Of a stretch of 64,000 nucleotides of DNA, positions 1-9,944 are shown piece after piece. The number at the start of each line of letters is the position of its first letter. The first letter of the stretch is position 1. Source of the DNA: Deinococcus humi (lineage in GTDB: Bacteria; Deinococcota; Deinococci; Deinococcales; Deinococcaceae); the NCBI RefSeq assembly GCF_014201875.1, contig NZ_JACHFL010000002.1:248001-312000 (forward strand), in the 5' to 3' direction. Below the pieces are notes generated by a model that saw only the letters and a list, made by a program, of their open reading frames with translations, did not search any database and had not been told where the DNA came from. The position numbers and the translations under genes were made by a program.

Positions 1-369
1 ACGGTCATGGGTCCCCAGGGCAGCGGCCAGCCGAGTGGCGAACTGATGGCCGCCATTGAGGGGACCTTCGGCACCTTCGAGGATTTCAAGAAGAAGTTCG
101 AGGACGCGGCCAAGACCCGTTTCGGCAGCGGTTGGGCGTGGCTGGTCGTGCAGAATGGCAAGCTGGCTGTGGTCAGCACCGCCAACCAGGACAGCCCGCT
201 GATGGGCGAGGCGATTGCCGGCGCGAGCGGTACCCCGATTCTGGGTGTCGACGTGTGGGAACACGCCTACTACCTGAATTACCAGAACAAGCGCCCCGAC
301 TACTTGGAAGCGTTTTGGAATGTCGTCAACTGGGACGAGGTCGCCAGGCGTTACGCTGAAGCGAAGTAA
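1..369 (+). CDS. sodA: Superoxide dismutase [Mn/Fe], C-terminal part (5' end outside window)
   Basis: Converts superoxide to hydrogen peroxide and oxygen in the cytoplasm. The reading frame is open from base 1, so the gene begins upstream of the window and only the C-terminal domain is visible. It shows the family signatures [20 protein letters not shown] and [18 protein letters not shown]; the Asp and His of DVWEH are two of the four metal ligands in this family. The visible end ([12 protein letters not shown]) is the normal C-terminus. A perfect hairpin follows ten bases after the stop codon. Metal choice (Mn rather than Fe) is inferred from Deinococcus homologues, not shown by this fragment. 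Confidence 0.95.
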   Translation, partial: TVMGPQGSGQPSGELMAAIEGTFGTFEDFKKKFEDAAKTRFGSGWAWLVVQNGKLAVVSTANQDSPLMGEAIAGASGTPILGVDVWEHAYYLNYQNKRPDYLEAFWNVVNWDEVARRYAEAK

Positions 370-378
370 GCCCTAGGG

Positions 379-416
379 GAAATGCCCTCCAGCCACGCGT
401 GGCTGGAGGGCATTTC
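379..416. terminator. Perfect hairpin between convergent sodA and serA
   Basis: A 19-base arm (379-397) is followed directly by its exact reverse complement (398-416). It sits just after the sodA stop and before the 3' end of serA. The right side reads ATTTCTTTA and the left side is similarly A/T ended, so it could stop transcription from both directions. Confidence 0.8.
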
Positions 417-463
417 TTTACGGTCCTTGTACGCTGAGAACAGGGCGTAGTCTGAAACCTTGC

Positions 464-2086
<1,623 letters not shown>

Positions 2087-2163
2087 GTCCGCAGGGTAAG
2101 CCGCGCAGGGCAGGTGAGGGGCAGTTGATCTAGTCCATAGGTGGGGCAGAGGCTGAGGCGCCC

Positions 2164-2826
2164 TTACAGTGCGGCCTCTAACTCCAGCGCCGCCGCCAGC
2201 AGTGGGGCGTACGCTTCTGCGTCGATTTCGTAGGCGCCCAGCGTTGCCAGGTGAGGGTTCTGGATCTGGGCGTCGAGCAGGATGAACCCTCTGGACCGGA
2301 CGTGTTCGGCCAGACGGATCACGGCCACCTTGCTGGCATTCGTGACCCGGTGAAACTTGCTCTCGGCAATGAATGCGCCGCCCAGCGCCAGTCCCAGGAC
2401 ACCGCCCGCCAGTGTCCCGTCGCGCCAGACCTCGAAAGAATGGGCCAGGCCTGTTTCATGCAGGTGCCCGTAAAGGTCCGTGAGTTCCGGGCTGATCCAC
2501 TCGCCGTCCCGTGCTGGCGCTCCCGGCAACCGCCCCCGGCAGCCCTCGATCACTTCACCGAAAGCAGTATCCACGCGGACCTCGAAACGCGGCAGCTCCC
2601 GGCGCAGTCTGCGCGCCACATGCAGCCCGTCCTCTTCGGTCAACGGCACCAGAGCGCGGGTTGCCACACCGTACCACTGCACGCCGTCCCCGTTGTCCAT
2701 CAGGAATGCGCCGCCCGCGTAGCCCCTCGCGACCTCGCGGGTCAGGGGGTCCGGGTGGTTCAGGAAATGGGCGGCGGTGGGCATCTCAGCGCAGGTGCCG
2801 GGCGGGCGCGGCCGGTGCGGGCTCAC
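2164..2826 (-). CDS. aat: Leucyl/phenylalanyl-tRNA--protein transferase
   Basis: Adds Leu or Phe from aminoacyl-tRNA to proteins with N-terminal Arg or Lys, marking them for ClpS/ClpAP-type degradation (N-degron pathway). Family features are visible: the FLNHPDPLTREVARGYAGG region with an MDNGDG segment, the SFEVWRDGTLAGGVLG block, GGAFIAESKFHRVTNASKVA, and LLDAQIQNPHLATLGA. Length (220 aa) is normal. The start is a GTG that overlaps the upstream thioesterase stop codon by four bases (GTGA), so translation is probably coupled; an internal ATG at codon 15 is the alternative start. Confidence 0.92.
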   Translation of the reverse strand: MSPHRPRPPGTCAEMPTAAHFLNHPDPLTREVARGYAGGAFLMDNGDGVQWYGVATRALVPLTEEDGLHVARRLRRELPRFEVRVDTAFGEVIEGCRGRLPGAPARDGEWISPELTDLYGHLHETGLAHSFEVWRDGTLAGGVLGLALGGAFIAESKFHRVTNASKVAVIRLAEHVRSRGFILLDAQIQNPHLATLGAYEIDAEAYAPLLAAALELEAAL

Positions 2827-3254
2827 CGGCCATACAGCACCGCCTGCGTGCAGCGGAACAGTGCCATGACCTTGCCATGTGGTCCGCGCACTTCTGCGTC
2901 CCAGACCTGGGTGGTGCGTCCGGCATGAACGCTACGGGCCTCGCAGATGATCATTCCCTCGCGCGCCGTGCCCAGGTGATTGCTCTTGAGTTCGATGGTG
3001 GTAAAACCCGTGGCCTCCTCCGGCAGCAACAACCGGGTGCCGTAGCCGCAACTTGTATCGGCCAGTGCCACCACGCTCGCCGCGTGCAGAAAGCCGTTGG
3101 GGGCAAGCAATTCGGGGCGCAGCGTCAGCTCGGAGCGGATCAGGCCGCGTTCCACATGCGTGAAGCGAATGCCGATCAGCCCAGGTAGTTTGCCCTCGCC
3201 CTGCCGGTTCAGCTCGTCGAGCGTGGGAAGGGGGCGCGAAGTCGGGTCAGCCAT
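2823..3254 (-). CDS. PaaI-type hotdog-fold thioesterase
   Basis: Single hotdog domain, 143 aa. The family block LLAPNGFLHAASVVALADTS occupies the middle and matches the PaaI/YbgC-like region where an Asp or Glu and the helix N-terminus position the thioester. Likely hydrolyses acyl-CoA; the substrate cannot be read from sequence. It is the first gene of a two-gene unit with aat, overlapping it by four bases. It could also be a hotdog protein with no proven thioesterase activity. Confidence 0.75.
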   Translation of the reverse strand: MADPTSRPLPTLDELNRQGEGKLPGLIGIRFTHVERGLIRSELTLRPELLAPNGFLHAASVVALADTSCGYGTRLLLPEEATGFTTIELKSNHLGTAREGMIICEARSVHAGRTTQVWDAEVRGPHGKVMALFRCTQAVLYGR

Positions 3255-3288
3255 GGGGCTCAGGGTAGCAGTCTAGCCCGTTTCCGGC

Positions 3289-4386
3289 CTATTTGGGCCA
3301 CAGTCGGTCCATCCAGTTGGCCGGATTGGTGCCCTCGCCGCGCACCCGCATTTCCAGATGCAGGTGCGGTCCGGCGCTGAGGCCCGTCGTGCCCACCTCG
3401 CCCAGCTTCTGGCCGCGCTTCACGATCTGTCCGGGCTTGACCACGATCTTGCTCTGGTGGAAGTACAGGCTGGTCACGCCCGCGCCGTGATCGATGAGCA
3501 CCAGACCGCCGCGTACCGGATACTTGTCCGCCAGAATGACCTTGCCGTCGTTGACCGCCAGCACGCTCGTGCCCACTGGGGCAGGGTAGTCGGTGCCGAA
3601 GTGGTACGCCACCTCGCCGCCCGGCACGTAGGTGCGCGGCTGTCCGAAGCTGCTGCTGGTCGCCTTGGCCTTCGCCAGTGCGGGCGCAAAAGGCCGGGTC
3701 CAGACCTGCGGGGTCCGCAGCATGTACGCCTTGTTCACGGCGGCGTCCTCCACGGCCTTGCCGGGGTCCTGCAGCACACCGCTGACACGTGGGGGCAGGT
3801 TCAGGTGCTGGATCGGCTGGTCCAGGCCCACCACCGGAATGCGGCCCCGGATCAGTTCACCCCCCAGATTGACCTCGTAGACCACAGGCGTGGTCTTGCC
3901 CAGCACCACGCGGCCCAGCACTATGAACTCGCCCGCCGCACCGATGGGTTTCAGGATCTCGTTGGGCATCCGCACGTCCTCGCCCACCTCGCTCGGAAAG
4001 CGCACCGTGGCCTGCCCGGCCCGTGACCCCGACAGTTGCACCACAAATGCCTCGCCCATCCGCAGGCTCTGTGGCACCCGCACCGTCACGCCTGCGATGC
4101 TGGAGGTCGGCGCGGTGGGCGTGAGCTGATCGGCGGGCAGCGGCGCAGGCAGGGCAGGCTTGCTGGCGGCGGGAGTGCTGGAGGCCGGAGCCACGCCAGG
4201 AATCCGCAACTCCTGCCCGATCTCCAGGGTCGTGCCCTTCAGATTGTTCAGGCGGATGATGGAGTTGACGCTGGTGTTGTTGGCCCGCGCGATGGAGTAC
4301 AGGGTGTCGCCCTTCCGGACGGTGTAGGCCCCCGCCACGCTGAACAGCAGGGAAAAGGCTAGCAGCACGGCGGCGCGGTCTTTCAT
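3289..4386 (-). CDS. Secreted LysM plus M23 (LytM-type) peptidase
   Basis: Predicted envelope protein of 365 aa acting on, or binding, peptidoglycan. A hydrophobic signal peptide (residues 1-20, ending SVAGA) is followed by one LysM domain (21-64, YTVRKGDTLYSIARANN), a Pro/Ala linker, a beta-rich middle region (about 100-190), and a C-terminal M23 domain. The zinc ligands are present: His262 and Asp266 in HFGTD, and His341/His343 in the GPHLHLE motif, so the peptidase is probably active. I place the start at the internal ATG 4386 because a -10 box TATGCT (4394-4399) lies seven bases upstream; an ATG at 4425 would add 13 residues in front of the signal peptide. Confidence 0.88.
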   Translation of the reverse strand: MKDRAAVLLAFSLLFSVAGAYTVRKGDTLYSIARANNTSVNSIIRLNNLKGTTLEIGQELRIPGVAPASSTPAASKPALPAPLPADQLTPTAPTSSIAGVTVRVPQSLRMGEAFVVQLSGSRAGQATVRFPSEVGEDVRMPNEILKPIGAAGEFIVLGRVVLGKTTPVVYEVNLGGELIRGRIPVVGLDQPIQHLNLPPRVSGVLQDPGKAVEDAAVNKAYMLRTPQVWTRPFAPALAKAKATSSSFGQPRTYVPGGEVAYHFGTDYPAPVGTSVLAVNDGKVILADKYPVRGGLVLIDHGAGVTSLYFHQSKIVVKPGQIVKRGQKLGEVGTTGLSAGPHLHLEMRVRGEGTNPANWMDRLWPK

Positions 4387-4686
4387 GTCCGGCAGCATAA
4401 GGGGAGGATGTGAGAAAGCTGGCATGGTGGTCAGGGTTAAGGTGCGTGACCACCTCTAAGCTTCTGCTAGAGAGGCTTTGAACCCTGGAGTCAGGTGGTT
4501 TCATGCGCGGCGGAGTCGGCAATCACAAGAGATGCCGCCAGACTTGAGGTTTTCGTTTCAAGCAGGACGGCCCTGATTCCTATTCACTTCTTGCTGGTGT
4601 GGGCGATTCATCGGCATCCCGCCACCCGCTTCCAGGCCGCCTTCATGTCCCTCCGGTTGCGGTGCGCTAGCCTGCGGGGCGATATC

Positions 4687-6555
4687 ATGCCTTTATCTTC
4701 TCGCCGCACGGCGCTGCTGACCTTCACGCTCACCCTCGCAACGGGCTGGGGAGGACAGGGAGGCGCGCAGGACACCGCCGTTCCCGTCATGCCTGTCCCG
4801 CCCATGACGTCACCGCCCAGCCCCACTCCTTTGCCCGAGCCGTCGCCCGAGGTGCCTCCGGTGGTGACGCCGGACCCCGCGCCTGAACAGCCCGTGGTCC
4901 CCGCGACGCCCGAGCCTGATCCCGCTCCTGTTGTGCCCGCGCCGCCCGCTGCCCCGGTGCCGCCCGTCGAAGCGCCTCAGGCGCAGCCGTCTCAGCCCCA
5001 GCCGCAATTGCCCCCGCCTGCGCCGCCGGCCCAGGGTCAGGCCGGGGCAACGCCGCCGGTCTTGAAGCCGGTGGCCCAGAAGCCGCCCGTGGGCAGCGGG
5101 GTCCGTGGGCTGTGGGTCGACGCCTTCGGGCCGGGCCTGAAGACGCGGGCCCAGGTCACACAGATGGTGGACGATGCCGCGCGCATGGGCGTAAATACGC
5201 TGTTCGTGCAGGCCATCCGCCGGGCTGACTGCCTGTGCCTGAAAGCCAGCGTGCCAAAGGCGACCGATCCCGATCTGGAAAAGGGACTGGACCCGCTGGG
5301 CCTCACGGTGCGGCTGGCCCACGCGCGCGGCATGCGGGTCATCGCCTGGGTCGCTGTGACGGGCATCGCCAACGCAGCGGCCCCCAATACCAACCCGGCG
5401 CACATCTCGCGCACGCACGGTCCGAACTCCGGCGCAGCGTCATGGATGGCCCGCCGTCCGGACGGCAGCTGGCTGGAGGGCAATGACGGCTGGCTGGACC
5501 TGGGCATTCCCGAGGCCGCCGAGTACGTCATTCAGGGTGTCGTCAGTCTCGTCAAGAATTACGCTGTCGATGGCGTGCAACTGGACCGCATCCGCTATCC
5601 TGACGGTGACGTCTGGGGTTACGATCCCAAGGTGTTGGCCCGTTACCGCGCCGAGACAGGGCGAACGGGCACGCCTGCCGTGACCGACACGGTCTGGCAG
5701 GACTGGAAACGGCAGCAGGTGACCAACGTGGTGCGGCGCATCACGCTGGAGATCAAATCGCTGCGCCCAGACGCCTGGATTACGGCCGCTACCATCACCT
5801 ACGGTCAGCCGCCTGCCCCCGGCGATCTGGTGGCGTTCCGGCGGACTCGCACCTACGGTGACGTGCTGCAGGACTGGCCCGCCTGGATGCAGAGCGGCCT
5901 GATCGATCTGAACGTCCTGATGAACTACAAGCGCGACGCGGTAGGCGAGCAGGGCCAGTGGTTCGACGGCTGGAACGCCTTTGCGCGCGGCATCCAGGCC
6001 CGTCCCGACGGGCTGAGCGCGGGCGTGGCCGCCGGGACTGCCATGTACCTGAATGGCGCCCCCGTGACCGCCAATCAGGCGCAGCGCAGCGTGGGCGCGG
6101 GCCTGGGCTGGGTGGGCTACTCCTACCGGACCCCCACCCTGGACGTCTACGGTGCGAAGGAAACCACCGCGCAGGGCCTGAACACCGTTCAGAAGCTGCT
6201 GAGCGCCCCCGGAGCGGTGCTCGCCTCGCCCGCCCCGTGGAAGGAAAAGCCGCCCACCTCGCGCGGTCTGATGGGACGCATTACCGGCACGCCCGTGCCG
6301 GGATTCCGGGTGGTCGAGGCCCTGCAAAACGGTCAGGTGGTGGCTTATGCCATGACCGACGGTAGTGGTTACTACGGTTTCGCGGCCCTGCCACCCGGCA
6401 AGACGGAAGTGCGGGTCAGTGGCCAGCGCTGGGTGGACACCGTGCCCGAACGCGGCGTGGTGCGCCTGCCGGACCTGACAGTGCGTGACCTGAAGCCTGT
6501 GACCGCTTCGCCTGTTCCCGTCGCCCCGGCGGTCCTGACGCCGTCCAAGCCCTGA
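4687..6555 (+). CDS. Secreted GHL10 (DUF187/YngK)-type glycosidase-like protein
   Basis: Predicted exported protein of 622 aa. After a signal-like N-terminus (ending GGQGGAQ) there is a long Pro/Ala-rich spacer (about residues 32-130), then a TIM-barrel domain starting at about 137 (GVRGLWVDAFGPG) with blocks typical of the glycosyl-hydrolase-like 10 family: VNTLFVQAIRRAD, RGMRVIAWVAV, WLDLGIPEAAEYV, VDGVQLDRIRYP and LMNYKRDA. A C-terminal carboxypeptidase-regulatory-like beta domain lies at about 529-590 (DGSGYYGFAALPPG). Substrate is unknown; cell-wall or capsule glycan is an inference from location. The ATG at 4687 was chosen because the signal sequence begins there; the frame stays open upstream to 4495. 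Confidence 0.82.
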   Translation: MPLSSRRTALLTFTLTLATGWGGQGGAQDTAVPVMPVPPMTSPPSPTPLPEPSPEVPPVVTPDPAPEQPVVPATPEPDPAPVVPAPPAAPVPPVEAPQAQPSQPQPQLPPPAPPAQGQAGATPPVLKPVAQKPPVGSGVRGLWVDAFGPGLKTRAQVTQMVDDAARMGVNTLFVQAIRRADCLCLKASVPKATDPDLEKGLDPLGLTVRLAHARGMRVIAWVAVTGIANAAAPNTNPAHISRTHGPNSGAASWMARRPDGSWLEGNDGWLDLGIPEAAEYVIQGVVSLVKNYAVDGVQLDRIRYPDGDVWGYDPKVLARYRAETGRTGTPAVTDTVWQDWKRQQVTNVVRRITLEIKSLRPDAWITAATITYGQPPAPGDLVAFRRTRTYGDVLQDWPAWMQSGLIDLNVLMNYKRDAVGEQGQWFDGWNAFARGIQARPDGLSAGVAAGTAMYLNGAPVTANQAQRSVGAGLGWVGYSYRTPTLDVYGAKETTAQGLNTVQKLLSAPGAVLASPAPWKEKPPTSRGLMGRITGTPVPGFRVVEALQNGQVVAYAMTDGSGYYGFAALPPGKTEVRVSGQRWVDTVPERGVVRLPDLTVRDLKPVTASPVPVAPAVLTPSKP

Positions 6556-6590
6556 GCATCTTCCCGCCCATAGGCAGGTAAACTCGCCCC

Positions 6591-7094
6591 ATGACCTCCA
6601 CCGATTCAACCGCCGGCGCGCAGCCGGGTGTCACCCCCCTTGAATTTCGCGAGACGCTGGGGCGTTTTGCCAGCGGCGTGACCGTGATCACCGCCACCGA
6701 TGGCGAGATCCGCCGGGGCATGACGGCCAGCGCCTTCGTGTCGGTCAGCCTGACGCCGCCGCTGATTCTGGTCAGCGTGGATCACCGCGCCCAGATGTAC
6801 AGGTTGCTCTCCGAGGACCGGGTCACCCATTTCGGCGTCAATGTCCTGAGCAGCGCTCAGCGCCACCTGAGTGACCACTTCGCCGGACGCCCCGGCCCGG
6901 AGGAAGCCGTGCCGTGGTTCGCCCACGAGGGCCTGCCCTTGATCGGCGGCAGTGTGGCTCAACTGGTTTGCCGCAAGCAGCAAGTCATCCCCGCCGGGGA
7001 CCACACCCTGTACCTGGGCTTCGTGGAGTACAGCCGCTACACCGACGACGATCCGCTGCTGTATTTCCGGGGCCAGTACCACGAGCTGGGGTAG
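6591..7094 (+). CDS. Flavin reductase family protein (FMN-binding split barrel)
   Basis: 167 aa, one flavin-reductase-like domain. The block LGRFASGVTVITATDGEIRR followed by GMTASAFVSVSLTPPLILVS is characteristic, as is FGVNVLSSAQRHLSDHFAG. Such proteins reduce FMN or FAD with NAD(P)H, often for a partner monooxygenase, but no partner is encoded nearby, so the role is open. A -10 box TAAACT (6579-6584) lies six bases before the ATG, suggesting its own promoter and a leaderless mRNA despite the short gap to the preceding gene. Confidence 0.88.
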   Translation: MTSTDSTAGAQPGVTPLEFRETLGRFASGVTVITATDGEIRRGMTASAFVSVSLTPPLILVSVDHRAQMYRLLSEDRVTHFGVNVLSSAQRHLSDHFAGRPGPEEAVPWFAHEGLPLIGGSVAQLVCRKQQVIPAGDHTLYLGFVEYSRYTDDDPLLYFRGQYHELG

Positions 7095-7261
7095 GAGTCC
7101 TGTGGAGAGCGCTGAAGGGCTGAATACATCTGCGCAGATGTGGGCGGCTTCCTGCCTCCTGGCCATTTCTGCCGCGCGACAGGGTCTCCGCCCTCTCCAC
7201 CTAAAGACCTCCTTACGCACTGTGCGAAAGCGGTCAGCCGGGGTGATCTAGACTTCCGGAC

Positions 7262-7999
7262 ATGATTCGTCTCGCCATCCTCGCGGACCTGCACGCCAAT
7301 CTGGCGGCCACGCTCGCGGTGCACCAGGACGCGGCGCGGCGCGGGATCACCGAGTTCTGGGTGCTGGGCGATGTGGTGGGCAAGGGCCCACGCCCGCGCG
7401 AGGTCCTGGAGTGGACGCAGGCGCACGCCAGCCGCGTGATCCAGGGCAACTGGGACGCCCGCGTCGCCGGGGCCAGCCACCGCCCCCAGGACCTTTGGCC
7501 GCGCAGCAAGCTGTCGCCCGAACAACTGGGCTATCTGGAGGCACTGCCCTACGGCATCGAGGAACAGTTCGGCGGCGCGTGGTGGCGCTTTGTCCATGCC
7601 AGCAGCCGGGGCCTGTTCCACCGCCTGTACCCGCACAGCAGCCTTCCGGACCAGATCGAGGCCTTCGCGCCCAATCCGCAGTTCGGGCTGACCCACTACG
7701 CCGACGCCCTGGTTTACGCCGACATGCACGAGGCATTGCTGCTGGATGTGGAGGGCCGTCCGCTGATCAACTGCGGCTCTGTGGGCAATCCGCTCGACAG
7801 CACGCTGCCGTGTTACCTGATCCTGGAATTCGAGGAGAACGGCCCTGGCTACAGCGCCACCTACGTCCGGCTGACCTACAACCGCGACGAGGAGATCCGC
7901 GCTGCCGAGGCCAGCGGCATGCCGTTTACCCGCGAGTACGTCACTGAACTGCTGACCGGCGCCTTCCAGAAGCGCCGAGCGCGAACCGGAGAGGGCTGA
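7262..7999 (+). CDS. Calcineurin-like metallophosphoesterase
   Basis: 245 aa cytoplasmic phosphoesterase of the YfcE/DUF2851-like group. The metal-binding motifs occur in order: DLHAN (Asp9, His11), GDVVGKGP, GNWD, a later histidine (FVHAS), and INCGSVGNPLD near the C-terminal end. The natural substrate is not evident. The start follows a -10 box TAGACT (7249-7254) by seven bases. It converges on the gene at 8095. Confidence 0.88.
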   Translation: MIRLAILADLHANLAATLAVHQDAARRGITEFWVLGDVVGKGPRPREVLEWTQAHASRVIQGNWDARVAGASHRPQDLWPRSKLSPEQLGYLEALPYGIEEQFGGAWWRFVHASSRGLFHRLYPHSSLPDQIEAFAPNPQFGLTHYADALVYADMHEALLLDVEGRPLINCGSVGNPLDSTLPCYLILEFEENGPGYSATYVRLTYNRDEEIRAAEASGMPFTREYVTELLTGAFQKRRARTGEG

Positions 8000-8045
8000 G
8001 GGGCCAAGGGCGGCAGGCTCTTCTGTCTCCCTGACAATAGAGGGG

Positions 8046-8068
8046 GCCCCTCCAGTGGGGAGAGGGGC
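8046..8068. terminator. Candidate hairpin between convergent genes
   Basis: GCCCCTC (8046-8052) pairs with GAGGGGC (8062-8068) across a nine-base loop, in the gap between the metallophosphoesterase and the secreted protein at 8095. No T-run follows on either side, so activity is uncertain. Confidence 0.45.
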
Positions 8069-8094
8069 TCTGGGAGTTCGTTCCTGTCGAGGCT

Positions 8095-8517
8095 TCAATC
8101 GCCGGTGGCCGCGCCGATCACCGGAATACTCAGCGTCGCCAGCGTCTGGCCGCCGGAGATCACGTTGATGCTGGCGAGCTGATCGATGCTGACGCCGGTG
8201 TCTGCGCGGCTGACCGTAACGTGCAGCAGCGCCATGTTGCCCTGCCGGCTCACGCCGTCCAGGGTAATGGTGGTCCCCGCAGCCAGGGCTCCGGCGTCCA
8301 GACTCAGGTCACTGGGAATGGTGCCGCCCAGAACGTCAACCGGGACTTCGAGGGACATCCACGAGCTTTCGGTGTATAGAGCGGGGTAGCTGAGGTCGCC
8401 GCTGCCATCGCTGGCGCTCACCCGGACGGTGCTCGGGGCGGCGAAGGCGCTGGTCAGAGTGGCGGGGGCGAGGATCAGGCTCAGGCTGACGGCGGCGGAC
8501 AGGATGGTCTTTTTCAT
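8095..8517 (-). CDS. Secreted hypothetical protein
   Basis: 140 aa with a clear Sec signal peptide (MKKTILSAAVSLSLIL..., cleavage likely after TSAFA, near residue 27). The mature part is about 113 residues, rich in Ser, Thr, Leu and Val, with no Cys, and has a beta-strand-like pattern (TITLDGVSRQGNMALLHVTV). No family is recognised. The start has a Shine-Dalgarno sequence (AGGAGA, about eight bases upstream), unlike the leaderless-type genes around it. Probably periplasmic or surface located. Confidence 0.7.
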   Translation of the reverse strand: MKKTILSAAVSLSLILAPATLTSAFAAPSTVRVSASDGSGDLSYPALYTESSWMSLEVPVDVLGGTIPSDLSLDAGALAAGTTITLDGVSRQGNMALLHVTVSRADTGVSIDQLASINVISGGQTLATLSIPVIGAATGD

Positions 8518-8737
8518 AGGGTTCTCCTCGGGGGCGGGTTCGGCCCGGTGGCCTCTGCTTCCCCTCTTGAGACCAGTGTCCGCTCAACGTGTGCAGGGCA
8601 AGTTCAGGCTTCGTGCAGATCGTGTCAAGGTGGCCGGAGACTGTAAACGCCGTCTAGAACAGCGGAAAAGTCTGTCCTGGCCTGAAATGTGGAGGAACGG
8701 CGAGGGCGAGCGGCATTTCAGGCGCTAGCCTGCCCGC

Positions 8738-9298
8738 ATGGCCGACACCAGCCTGAGCGTCTTGAGCGCCATGATCACGCCTGCCGTGCTGATCAGCGGG
8801 GCAGGCACGCTGCTTATGAGTACCAGCACGCGGGTGGGCCGGGCCACGGACCGGGTGCGCCATCTGACCGCGCGTTTCCGCCTGCTGGTGTCGGCGGAAG
8901 GGCAGCAGGAGCCCCGCGCCCGCCAGGAAAAGCAGATGATCGTGCGCCAGTTGCCGCGTCTGGCCCGGCGCACGCGGCTGCTGGTGCGGGCCATGACCGC
9001 GCTGTATGTGGCGGTGGCCCTGCTGGTGCTGACCAGTATCCTGATCGGCGGCGCGGCCCTGCTGGGCGAGCCCTCGGGTCTGTTGCCGGTGCTGCTGGCG
9101 GTGGCGGGGTCAGCCTCACTGGCTTATGCGGCCCTGCTGCTCAGTTTCGAGACCCGCCTGAGTGCGCGGACCACCCGCGAGGAAATGGACTTTCTGGTCG
9201 GCCTGGGCGAGCACTACTCGGCGCTGTACGACGACACCTATCCCGATCAGGACCGGGCCTCTGTGCCTGTAGCCGCGTCCCCCAGCCGTCGCTCCTAG
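8738..9298 (+). CDS. DUF2721 family membrane protein
   Basis: 186 aa. The N-terminal part (SVLSAMITPAVLISGAGTLL, then STRVGRATDRVR) is the hallmark of DUF2721 proteins. Three hydrophobic stretches are visible: residues 6-27, about 85-108 and about 115-137, with a charged helical segment between the first and second. Function of the family is unknown. A -10 box TAGCCT (8726-8731) lies six bases before the ATG. Confidence 0.8.
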   Translation: MADTSLSVLSAMITPAVLISGAGTLLMSTSTRVGRATDRVRHLTARFRLLVSAEGQQEPRARQEKQMIVRQLPRLARRTRLLVRAMTALYVAVALLVLTSILIGGAALLGEPSGLLPVLLAVAGSASLAYAALLLSFETRLSARTTREEMDFLVGLGEHYSALYDDTYPDQDRASVPVAASPSRRS

Positions 9299-9370
9299 CA
9301 GGTCCAAAATCCCGTCCTGGCGGCCTTTCTGACCGTTCGGTCTGGGACGCCTGACCCTGCCTTTCGGCGC

Positions 9371-9386
9371 TATGCTGCGCCCTGTG
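9371..9386 (+). promoter_or_regulatory. -10 box TATGCT and GTG start of the precorrin-2 dehydrogenase-like gene
   Basis: TATGCT at 9371-9376 is followed after seven bases by GTG at 9384. The only upstream in-frame ATG (9372) lies inside the -10 box, so it would not be in the transcript if this promoter is used. This decides the start of the next gene. Confidence 0.6.
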
Positions 9387-9944
9387 AGTCTGCTGCCCGC
9401 CTTCCTGAATCTGAGTGGTGAACGGGCCGTGGTGGTTGGCGGCGGCACGGTGGCCCTGCGCCGGACGCGGACCCTGCTGGAGGCCGGACTGGCTGTGACC
9501 GTGATCGCGCCCGAAGTTTGCGAGGAACTGCTGACGCTGCCCTTGAACATTGAGCGGCGTGGCTATCGGGACGGCGATCTGGTGGGGGCGCGGGTGGTTG
9601 TCGCGGCGACCGATCAGCCCGAGATCAACGACGCTGTGGTGGCCGCCGCCCGGCAGGGGGGGGCGCTGGTCAACCACGCAGGCGAGGCGGGACAGGGCAA
9701 CCTGCGCTTTGCGGCCACGGCGCAGCGTGCGGGTGTGCAGGTGGCCGTCAATACTGGACGTGAACTGCCGATGCTGGCTCAGGCACTGACCCGGCGCGTC
9801 GCGGCCCTGCTGCCCGCAGAGGCACAGATTGATGGTTGGATCGCGGCGCGCGAACATGCGTTGACGCTGGACGGGGCGGGCCGTGCCACTGCCCTGCAGG
9901 GCTTGAAAACGGACATTTGGGCCGCGCTGGGGGGGCAGGCATGA
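9384..9944 (+). CDS. Precorrin-2 dehydrogenase / siroheme synthase N-terminal-type protein
   Basis: 186 aa. Shows the NAD-binding start of the Met8p/CysG-N family ([17 protein letters not shown]), then [14 protein letters not shown] and the block in which [15 protein letters not shown] replaces the usual N-x-x-D/E-P-x-x-C-x-F. It would oxidise precorrin-2 to sirohydrochlorin. The separate methyltransferase and any ferrochelatase part are absent. It overlaps hemA by four bases (ATGA), so it is translated with it, as in many bacteria that place this enzyme with the first tetrapyrrole gene. The gene contains an eight-G run (9656-9663). Start chosen as GTG 9384 from the promoter spacing. Confidence 0.82.
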   Translation: MSLLPAFLNLSGERAVVVGGGTVALRRTRTLLEAGLAVTVIAPEVCEELLTLPLNIERRGYRDGDLVGARVVVAATDQPEINDAVVAAARQGGALVNHAGEAGQGNLRFAATAQRAGVQVAVNTGRELPMLAQALTRRVAALLPAEAQIDGWIAAREHALTLDGAGRATALQGLKTDIWAALGGQA

